5,191 nucleotides of DNA from an uncultured Bacteroidales bacterium (lineage in GTDB: Bacteria > Bacteroidota > Bacteroidia > Bacteroidales > JAUNSR01), in contig CAMTOT010000234.1 in NCBI GenBank assembly GCA_947074165.1, forward strand, positions 1 to 5,191, read 5' to 3'. The position numbers were made by a program, and so were the translations under genes. Of this stretch, positions 1 to 5,191 are shown in pieces. Every line of letters starts with the position of its first letter. Position 1 is the stretch's first letter. Under the pieces are notes generated by a model. The model ran no database searches. It had not been told where the DNA came from and saw nothing but the letters and a program-made list of their open reading frames with translations.

Positions 1-49
1 ATCTACACCAGGACGTACACTCTTTCCCTACACGACGCTCTTCCGATCT
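1..49 (+). other. Illumina TruSeq P5-side adapter with i5 index (synthetic contamination)
   Basis: This is not biological sequence. Positions 1-8 (ATCTACAC) are the end of the Illumina P5 flow-cell primer. Positions 9-16 (CAGGACGT) sit exactly where the i5 index belongs and match the TruSeq HT index I remember as D507. Positions 17-49 are the TruSeq read-1 primer site, starting ACACTCTTTCCC and ending GCTCTTCCGATCT. Genuine DNA starts at about position 50. The segment should be trimmed and not annotated. Confidence 0.98.
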
Positions 50-147
50 CACATCTTTACTTATAAGACAAAAATATTGAGATTTGCGTACTTTTTAAAG
101 AAATACCTGAAAGAAGTATTTGCATTTCATTTACAAATTTTAAAATA

Positions 148-936
148 ATGATAAAAACAGTTAAACCAAAAAAATTCCTCGGTCAGCATTTCCTTACCGA
201 CTTAAGCGTAGCTGAAAGAATAGCAGACACACTAGAGGATTTTAAATCTATACCTGTGCTTGAGATTGGTCCTGGTATGGGAGTGTTAACTCAATTCTTA
301 ATCGAAAAGGGGTACGATTTAACTGTCGTGGAGCTTGATTGGGATTCGGTCGCATATTTGAAGGAACATTTTCCTCAACTCGAAGGGCGAGTTATTGAGC
401 ACGACTTTCTGAAACTGGATTTAGATAAACTTTATGAAGGTGAATTTTGTGTAATTGGTAACTACCCATACAATATATCAAGTCAGATATTTTTCAAAGT
501 ACTTGATTATAAAGATAAAATCCCTTGTTGTAGCGGTATGATACAAAAAGAGGTAGCTGAAAGAATGGCAGCTAAGCCGGGTAATAAAACTTATGGCATC
601 TTGAGTGTACTCATGCAGGCATGGTATGATATTGAATATTGCTTTACGGTACATGAAAATGTATTCAATCCTCCGCCAAGAGTAAAATCCGCAGTAATTA
701 AGATGACACGCAACGCTGTTAAGGATCTTAACTGCAACGAGAAACTATTCAAGCGCGTAGTAAAAACAGCTTTTAATCAGCGCCGTAAAACAATGAGAAA
801 TTCATTGAAAGCATTACTGGGGAAAGAGTGTGAAGTGTTTTCCGATTCTATTTTCGACAAACGCCCTGAGCAGCTCTCTGTTGAGCAGTTTATTGCACTT
901 ACCAATTTGGTTGAGCCTTTTGTGCCTGTACAGTAA
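148..936 (+). CDS. ksgA: 16S rRNA (adenine1518-N6/adenine1519-N6)-dimethyltransferase, KsgA/RsmA
   Basis: This cytoplasmic enzyme uses S-adenosylmethionine to dimethylate two adjacent adenines in the helix 45 loop of 16S rRNA, late in small-subunit assembly. In other bacteria its loss gives kasugamycin resistance. The 262-residue length is normal for the family and the gene is intact. Visible motifs, in order: N-terminal KKFLGQHFL (8-16); SAM-binding motif I VLEIGPGMGV (37-46); the acidic strand end VVELD (60-64); HDF (85-87); the catalytic NYPY motif (105-108) that positions the target adenine; FNPPPRVKSAV (173-183); and the C-terminal FNQRRKTMRNSLK (209-221) and RPEQLS (239-244) typical of KsgA/Dim1 proteins. 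The ATG at 148 places the GQHFL motif at the usual distance from the N terminus and follows an A/T-rich leader without a Shine-Dalgarno motif, as is normal in Bacteroidota. mgtE follows 80 nt downstream on the same strand, so co-transcription is plausible. Confidence 0.97.
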   Translation: MIKTVKPKKFLGQHFLTDLSVAERIADTLEDFKSIPVLEIGPGMGVLTQFLIEKGYDLTVVELDWDSVAYLKEHFPQLEGRVIEHDFLKLDLDKLYEGEFCVIGNYPYNISSQIFFKVLDYKDKIPCCSGMIQKEVAERMAAKPGNKTYGILSVLMQAWYDIEYCFTVHENVFNPPPRVKSAVIKMTRNAVKDLNCNEKLFKRVVKTAFNQRRKTMRNSLKALLGKECEVFSDSIFDKRPEQLSVEQFIALTNLVEPFVPVQ

Positions 937-971
937 GTACAGATTTGAGATAATTATACAAATGTAAAATC

Positions 972-999
972 CGGTCGGGGAATCAAAAGTTTCCGACTG
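972..999 (+). promoter_or_regulatory. Possible RNA hairpin in the ksgA-mgtE gap
   Basis: An imperfect inverted repeat pairs 972-981 (CGGTCGGGGA) with 990-999 (TTTCCGACTG) around an 8-nt loop. The result is 10 base pairs, three of them G-U, with a solid GTCGG/CCGAC core. It lies 17 nt before the mgtE start. No T-tract follows, so it is not a classical intrinsic terminator. It could be a weak ksgA terminator, a leader structure of mgtE, or chance. It resembles no known magnesium riboswitch that I recognise. Confidence 0.3.
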
Positions 1000-1016
1000 T
1001 TAAATTCTGACTTAGA

Positions 1017-2363
1017 ATGATCAGATTTAATGAAGATTTTATTTCGCAGGTACGTTCAGCTATTAAAGATAGCAATCAGGACAGAGTACTGGAACTACTT
1101 AGCGACTTGCACCCTGCAGATATCGCAGAACTTTATCAGAGCCTTGATATCAAAGAGGCTGAGTATATTTATATGCATCTTGATCCGGAAATGGCGGGTG
1201 ACGTTATTTCCGAGCTTGATGATGATGATAAAAAAGAACTCCTCGAGCACCTGCCTAATGAGACAATCGCGCAACAGTTTATTCAGAATATGGATACTGA
1301 TGACGCTGTTGACCTTATACGTAATCTTGATGAAAACGAACAGGAAGAGATCCTTTCCCACATCAATGATATTGAACAGGCAGGAGAAATTGTGGACCTT
1401 TTGAAGTACGACGAAGATACAGCCGGTGGTCTAATGGGCACGGAGATGATTGTCGTAAACGAAAACCTGAGTATGCAGGAGTGTATACGTGAGATGAGGA
1501 ATCAGGCAGAAGATGTAGATGACATACACTATGTATACGTTACCGACGACGATGACAGATTGGTTGGTATATTCCCTCTTAAAAGCATGATAACAAGCCC
1601 TTCGGTTTCAAAGGTTCGCAAGGTTATGATGAAGGATCCTATTTCGGTAAAGTCAGATGCCCCTATAGAAGATGTGGCTAATGACTTTGAGAAATACAAT
1701 CTAATCGCCATGCCCGTAGTAGACAGCATTGGCCGACTTGTTGGTCAGATTACTGTCGATGACGTTATGGATAAGGTCAGAGAAATTAGCGAACGCGATT
1801 ATCAGTTGGCTTCGGGTCTATCCCAGGATGTAGAAACATCAGATACAATACTGACACAGACCAAGGCTCGTATTCCGTGGCTATTGATTGGTATGATAGG
1901 TGGTTTGTGCAACTCTGTCATACTTGGCAATTTTGAAGAAGGGTTTGCTACAAATCCTGCCATAGCACTTTTTATTCCTCTTATCGGAGGTACGGGTGGG
2001 AATGTTGGGATCCAGTCTTCTGCTATTGTTGTACAGAGTTTGGCTAATGGCTCTCTCAATCTTCAGACGGCCGGGAAGCAGTTATTTAAAGAAGCCGGCG
2101 TAGGACTTATAAACGCTTCGGTGATATCTATTTTTGTTTTTGCATATAACTGGTTCAGGCTTGGCGATCCGGGCATTACGACAGCCGTTTCACTATCTTT
2201 GTTTGCGGTAGTTATGTTTGCTTCCATATTCGGAACTATAGTGCCGCTAACTCTGGAGCGTTTTAAAATTGACCCGGCTATAGCAACAGGTCCGTTTATT
2301 ACCATCACCAACGACATTATAGGCATGCTTATATATATGAGCGTGATAAATATGCTTACTTAA
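1017..2363 (+). CDS. mgtE: MgtE-family magnesium channel/transporter
   Basis: This inner-membrane Mg2+ channel is gated by its cytoplasmic part, which senses intracellular magnesium. The 448 residues match the full family length (about 450). An acidic helical N domain covers about 1-130, with LHPADIAEL at 31-39. The junction motif EDTAGGLMGTEM (133-144) leads into two CBS domains, about 140-195 and 203-255; the second contains MPVVDSIGRLVGQITVDDV. A connecting plug helix lies at about 258-282. The membrane domain (about 285-448) should hold five helices and carries the signature PLIGGTGGNVGIQSS (321-335). Near the end, PAIATGPFITITNDIIG (420-436) contains Asp433, in the position of the pore Asp432 of the Thermus thermophilus channel, so ion selectivity should be preserved. 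The ATG at 1017 fits the family N terminus. The gene lies 80 nt after ksgA and converges on the DUF349 gene. The product is cation-specific, but cobalt or other divalent transport cannot be excluded. Confidence 0.96.
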   Translation: MIRFNEDFISQVRSAIKDSNQDRVLELLSDLHPADIAELYQSLDIKEAEYIYMHLDPEMAGDVISELDDDDKKELLEHLPNETIAQQFIQNMDTDDAVDLIRNLDENEQEEILSHINDIEQAGEIVDLLKYDEDTAGGLMGTEMIVVNENLSMQECIREMRNQAEDVDDIHYVYVTDDDDRLVGIFPLKSMITSPSVSKVRKVMMKDPISVKSDAPIEDVANDFEKYNLIAMPVVDSIGRLVGQITVDDVMDKVREISERDYQLASGLSQDVETSDTILTQTKARIPWLLIGMIGGLCNSVILGNFEEGFATNPAIALFIPLIGGTGGNVGIQSSAIVVQSLANGSLNLQTAGKQLFKEAGVGLINASVISIFVFAYNWFRLGDPGITTAVSLSLFAVVMFASIFGTIVPLTLERFKIDPAIATGPFITITNDIIGMLIYMSVINMLT

Positions 2364-2377
2364 AGACGGGCATCATA

Positions 2378-2512
2378 TTAATTAGAGGCTATCTTACAAT
2401 ATGATTTCTCGCCATGCTTTGCTTCATACTCATTTACTAAAGCGCTTTTAAGAGTTTCACAAGCCTTAAAATTCTTCTTGCTAATTATTCCATATAAATA
2501 CAAAAAATGCAT
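2378..2512 (-). CDS. Possible 44-residue small ORF or C-terminal remnant of a lost gene
   Basis: A short minus-strand frame runs from an ATG at 2512-2510 to TAA at 2380-2378. Its product begins MHFLYLYGIISKK, continues through a charged, probably helical stretch (ETLKSALVNEYEAKHGEKSY) and ends CKIASN. The composition looks like real protein, which is notable in AT-rich intergenic DNA. Against it: the ATG lies inside the descending arm of the strong terminator at 2502-2546, an in-frame TGA directly precedes the ATG, and no promoter is visible between the terminator and the ORF. Minus-strand transcripts from the DUF349 gene should stop before it. I do not recognise a family. It may be the tail of a decayed gene rather than an expressed peptide. 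It lies entirely within the mgtE 3' untranslated region, in antisense. Confidence 0.22.
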   Translation of the reverse strand: MHFLYLYGIISKKNFKACETLKSALVNEYEAKHGEKSYCKIASN

Positions 2513-2546
2513 TCAAAAGCCGATACAACTTTTGAATGCATTTTTT
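2502..2546. terminator. Bidirectional intrinsic terminator between mgtE and the DUF349 gene
   Basis: The arm AAAAAATGCATTCAAAAG (2502-2519) is perfectly complementary to 2529-2546, giving an 18-bp stem with a 9-nt loop. The outer ends are A6 on one side and T6 on the other, so transcripts from either strand would end in a hairpin followed by uridines. It lies 25 nt past the DUF349 stop and 138 nt past the mgtE stop, between convergent genes, where a shared terminator is expected. The stem is AT-rich but long and without mismatch. Confidence 0.88.
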
Positions 2547-2571
2547 CGTTAATTAGCTATTTTTTTACTTA

Positions 2572-4359
2572 TTATTTAAGCTTTTCGTCAATCATTTTTA
2601 TTTTAGACGCTATAACTTGCAAGTCTTCTTTTAACTTCTCTATTTTTCGTTCAATATCTTTTACCAAAGAGTTTGCCCCTTTTGAAGATGATGAAAGGAA
2701 ACCAAGATTATTATTATAAGTCTTAACCTCATTATTAATCCTATCAAAAGCTCTTGACAATTTATCTCTCTCCTGATATAAAGCGTGTTTAGAATCAAGT
2801 TTATCTACATTTGCTGCAAAGTTATCAAGATTCTTCTTCGCTCCGTGAACATTAAGCTTCTTAAATAGCTTGTCAAGAAGAGCCTGATATTCTTTATAAA
2901 CTTTATCTTTTTCTTTAAATGGCACATGCCCGATAGCATTCCACTGAGCAATAAAGTCTCTAACACTTTTTTGATCTGCTGATTCTGACTCACTTAAAGC
3001 GCTCAATTCTGAAATAATAGCTTTTTTCTTTGCAAGATTTTCCGCTTCAACAGATTTACTCGAAGCCATATTCTTTTCTTTATTTGCAAAGAAGAAGTCA
3101 CAAGCCGCAATAAATCTAGCCCATATAGAATCAGAGTATTTTCGAGGAACCGATCCTATAGTTTTCCATTCCTTTTGTAAAGCAACAAGAATGTCTGTAG
3201 TATGACGCCAGTCTGTACTATCTTTTAAAGATTCTGCTTTTTCACACAAAGCCTTCTTCTTTTCAAGATTTTGTATCATTACATCTTTAGCGTTACGATA
3301 AAAATCCGCTTTTTCTTTAAAGAAATTATCGCATGCTTTTCTAAATCTTTCGAATATCTGATTATTTGTCTTTTTAGGAGCAAAACCTAACTTCTTCCAA
3401 TCCTCCTGAAGTTTTATAACTTCTTTTGTCTTGTCTTCCCATTGCTGAAAAGATGTAAGTTCAGATAAATTAAAAGACTCTATAGTCTCACAAATTGCAC
3501 TTTTTGCAGATTCATTAGCGGACTCTGTCTCTTTAAGAGTTTCAAAATACTGTTGGTGACGCTTATTTATAATAGAAGAAAGGTTTTTGAATTTTGTCCA
3601 AAGTTCTTCTCTGACAGTTGCTGAAACAGGACCAGTTTTACGCCATTCATCATGTAAATCCTGAAGTTTTCTAAAAGAAGCTACTATATCATCTTCTTTT
3701 TCTGTAAGAGCTTCTGCTGCAGCTATAAGAGATTCTTTCTTTTCAAGATTTTTCTTAAAATCATAATCTCTCAGTTCTTTATTTATCTTAAGTAAATCAT
3801 AGAAAGTTTCCGTTACAATCTGGAACTGTTTCCAAAGATCGCTAATATTAGTTGCCGGAACATCATTGATTTCTTTAAACTGCTGTTGCAATTCAATAAA
3901 TTCAGAATAATGCTTGTTGATGCTATCTGAATCCGCAACGATAGTTTTAAGTTTATCTAGGATTTCTGTCTTCTTTTGAAGATTTTCTTTTTTCTTGTTT
4001 TCTCGCTCTTCCTGAAGTGCAGCTTTACGCAACTTGAATTCATTTAAAAGAACTTTCAATTTATCCTCAAGAGCATCTGTATCTGCTATAAATTCCTTAT
4101 CCTCACTATCTTCTTGAGATTGAAAGGCTTCTTTTAAAGAGTCTATTTCAGATTTTCTTAATTTGTAATATAGCTGCTTAAGAAAATCAATCTCTTCTTT
4201 TATTTCATCCACAGGAAGGTTATTCAGTTCTTCAAGTCTCGAAAGGATACTCTCTCTGTCTGTATATTCTCTCTTAAATTCCTGTATACAAACAGGCTGG
4301 TTGTTGTGATTATCGCTCTCGTTAATTGGAGATTGCGATACGTTTAGCTCTTCAGTCAT
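2572..4359 (-). CDS. DUF349 repeat protein, long helical/coiled-coil, function unknown
   Basis: The 595-residue cytoplasmic protein has no signal peptide or membrane segment. It is rich in Lys, Glu and Leu and is almost entirely predicted helical. It contains five copies of the DUF349 core, each a hydrophobic-x-x-x-W/F-K-x-x-G/N-x-V/A-P segment followed by an aromatic-rich helix. The cores start near 157 (FKEINDVP), 235 (EWRKTGPV), 317 (DWKKLGFAP), 394 (EWKTIGSVP) and 469 (QWNAIGHVP), so the period is about 75-82 residues. A flexible, polar N terminus and a coiled coil (about 35-140) precede them, and a C-terminal coiled coil (about 510-595) follows. I chose the ATG at 4359: a longer frame exists to 4419, but it begins with TTG, and the added residues (KGIFSYRNSEFF) do not resemble the polar N terminus. 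A TAAAAG stretch lies just before the ATG, and a promoter candidate lies about 85 nt upstream. Multi-DUF349 proteins are common in Bacteroidota. Their role is not established, and I assign none. Confidence 0.9.
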   Translation of the reverse strand: MTEELNVSQSPINESDNHNNQPVCIQEFKREYTDRESILSRLEELNNLPVDEIKEEIDFLKQLYYKLRKSEIDSLKEAFQSQEDSEDKEFIADTDALEDKLKVLLNEFKLRKAALQEERENKKKENLQKKTEILDKLKTIVADSDSINKHYSEFIELQQQFKEINDVPATNISDLWKQFQIVTETFYDLLKINKELRDYDFKKNLEKKESLIAAAEALTEKEDDIVASFRKLQDLHDEWRKTGPVSATVREELWTKFKNLSSIINKRHQQYFETLKETESANESAKSAICETIESFNLSELTSFQQWEDKTKEVIKLQEDWKKLGFAPKKTNNQIFERFRKACDNFFKEKADFYRNAKDVMIQNLEKKKALCEKAESLKDSTDWRHTTDILVALQKEWKTIGSVPRKYSDSIWARFIAACDFFFANKEKNMASSKSVEAENLAKKKAIISELSALSESESADQKSVRDFIAQWNAIGHVPFKEKDKVYKEYQALLDKLFKKLNVHGAKKNLDNFAANVDKLDSKHALYQERDKLSRAFDRINNEVKTYNNNLGFLSSSSKGANSLVKDIERKIEKLKEDLQVIASKIKMIDEKLK

Positions 4360-4443
4360 ACTTTTATAATTAATGCTGATAAAAAATTCAGAATTCCGAT
4401 AACTAAAAATACCTTTCAATTACCTTAAATAGGAATTATCATA

Positions 4444-4476
4444 CAAAGTAATTAATCTAATTTTAAACAACAAAAA
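4444..4476 (-). promoter_or_regulatory. Candidate Bacteroidetes-type promoter for the DUF349 gene
   Basis: On the minus strand, TTTTTG at 4476-4471 and TTACTTTG at 4451-4444 are separated by 19 nt. The Bacteroidetes primary sigma factor consensus is a TTTG-like -33 element and TAnnTTTG at -7 with about this spacing; the -7 element here matches 7 of 8 positions. Transcription would begin near 4438, giving a leader of roughly 80 nt before the ATG at 4359. It lies downstream of the cas6 stop, so it would give the DUF349 gene its own transcription. The surrounding DNA is very AT-rich, so a chance match is possible. Confidence 0.45.
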
Positions 4477-4533
4477 TTAAATTGTGTTTTTACGGATTCT
4501 TATGAATAAAAATTAATTTTCAGAGATATTTTA

Positions 4534-5144
4534 TTAATTAGGATCACGTATAACTTCCACGCAACCAAATCCTAATCCGACTTTATCTCCAAGACCTGTA
4601 TTATAAACCAGATGCTGTAAGGTCGGGTGCATAGTCAGTCTAAACTTATACATGAATCCTATCACCTTAGTTTCATCCATAGAAAAACGCTTAATGAATA
4701 TACCTTTTCGTTTTGGATCATTCAGAATATCAAGTCTAAACTGCGGATTATAAGGGAATTCATGTCCGTAGAAATGATAATACTTCTCTAATATATTGTC
4801 CAACAATATATCACAGTAGCCGTCATCATATGGTCCGATATATTCAATGCTTCTGTTCATTCTCAATGTAGAAACAACAATCGGCGACAATGAAAGGTAG
4901 TCTACAGACTCTGCAAAATCAACCTTTCTAATCTCCTCTACACTTTCTACAGTAAATCGAACTTGTGATATTCTGTCCCCAATCAAAAGCTCTTGATTTT
5001 CTAATACTCTTTTAATATACTCTTCTGTGCCTCGTTCCGGCAAAAAAGAGATCCAAAGTTGAATCTTCTTGGCTAAAATATGTAGTCTGTCTTCTTCAAC
5101 CTTGATCTTTGGAACATAGAAATTTGATACTGAAAATAGTTTAT
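4534..5144 (-). CDS. cas6: CRISPR-associated endoribonuclease Cas6, 5'-truncated at the contig end
   Basis: Cas6 cuts the CRISPR precursor transcript within each repeat to give mature crRNAs for type I or type III effector complexes. About 202 residues remain, from KLFSVSNFYVPKIKVEEDRL to the stop. Supporting features are the KLF-x-x-S strand, SFLPERG, the central LSLSPIVVST segment, the conserved FPYNPQF/RF region, and the C-terminal glycine-rich loop GLGDKVGLGFGCVEV typical of Cas6 RAMP folds. Compared from memory with Pyrococcus furiosus Cas6, the first lysine aligns with its catalytic Lys52, so roughly the first 50 residues, including the counterparts of catalytic Tyr31 and His46, are missing. 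The open frame continues to 5178, but those first residues (MTGVQTCALPI) are translated adapter and must not be annotated. The gene is followed on the same strand by the DUF349 gene with no other cas gene or repeat array between, so it is the last cas gene on this side. The subtype cannot be assigned. Confidence 0.88.
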
Positions 5145-5191
5145 AGATCGGAAGAGCACACGTCTGAACTCCAGTCACCGCTCATTATCTC
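5145..5191 (+). other. Illumina TruSeq P7-side adapter with i7 index (synthetic contamination)
   Basis: Positions 5145-5178 are the TruSeq index adapter, beginning AGATCGGAAGAGCACACGTC and ending CTCCAGTCAC. Positions 5179-5186 (CGCTCATT) occupy the i7 index place and match the TruSeq HT index I remember as D703. ATCTC at 5187-5191 is the start of the P7 primer. The adapter truncates cas6 and supplies its false start codon: GTG at 5178-5176, read on the minus strand. Confidence 0.98.

Noticed and set aside
79..95. Possible -7 elements before ksgA (GAGATTTG at 79-86, TACTTTTT at 89-96)
   Set aside because: Each matches TAnnTTTG at 7 of 8 positions, but no TTG-type -33 element lies at the right distance, and the adapter cuts the region off at 49.
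940..947. Possible mgtE promoter -7 element CAGATTTG
   Set aside because: It is a 7-of-8 match with TTTTG 17 nt upstream, shorter than the usual spacing. Too weak to list in AT-rich DNA.
1030..1404. 124-codon plus-strand frame and several minus-strand frames across mgtE
   Set aside because: mgtE is intact with all family motifs. The overlapping frames have unlikely composition and no recognisable domain, so they are shadows.
2507..2719. 70-codon plus-strand frame starting inside the terminator
   Set aside because: It is antisense to the 3' end of the DUF349 gene, starts within the hairpin, and its product is low-complexity Phe/Ser/Ile, as expected from reading a Lys/Glu-rich gene backwards.
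4509..4520. Palindrome AAAATTAATTTT after the cas6 stop, considered as a terminator
   Set aside because: With a realistic loop only about four A-T pairs remain, so it would not form a stable terminator hairpin. It is expected by chance in this AT-rich gap.
4420..4533. Search for a CRISPR array or leader between cas6 and the DUF349 gene
   Set aside because: No direct repeats of 25-40 nt with spacers are present. The gap is only AT-rich DNA plus the candidate promoter.
5145..5178. Extension of the Cas6 frame to a GTG start at 5178
   Set aside because: Those codons are the TruSeq adapter read in reverse, so the true start lies beyond the contig.

Overview
The window reads as one short-read assembly contig from a member of the Bacteroidota, probably order Bacteroidales. 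The evidence is AT-rich DNA, no Shine-Dalgarno motifs before the starts, a ksgA-mgtE gene pair, a multi-repeat DUF349 protein, and a Bacteroidetes-style promoter (TTTTTG, 19 nt, TTACTTTG). The genus cannot be fixed from the sequence.

Both ends are synthetic. Positions 1-49 are an Illumina TruSeq P5-side adapter with an 8-nt index, and 5145-5191 are the P7-side adapter with its own index. Only about 50-5144 is biological.

Layout: ksgA/rsmA (148-936, +; 16S rRNA dimethyladenosine transferase) is followed after 80 nt by mgtE (1017-2363, +; magnesium channel). A possible hairpin lies between them. Convergent to this pair is a long coiled-coil protein with five DUF349 repeats (minus strand, best start 4359, stop 2572). 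The convergent pair is separated by a perfect 18-bp inverted repeat with A6/T6 flanks at 2502-2546, which should terminate both strands. Between mgtE and that terminator lies a 44-codon minus-strand ORF that looks protein-like but may be a remnant. Upstream of the DUF349 gene, on the same strand, is the C-terminal part of a Cas6 CRISPR RNA endoribonuclease (4534-5144), cut by the right adapter.

The first three genes look like chromosomal housekeeping: ribosome maturation, magnesium uptake and a conserved protein of unknown role. The cas6 fragment marks the edge of a CRISPR-Cas locus lying beyond the contig; no repeat array or other cas gene is visible. I see no convincing undescribed system. 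The points most worth attention are the adapter contamination with its false protein N-terminus, the cas6 edge, and the small ORF overlapping the terminator.
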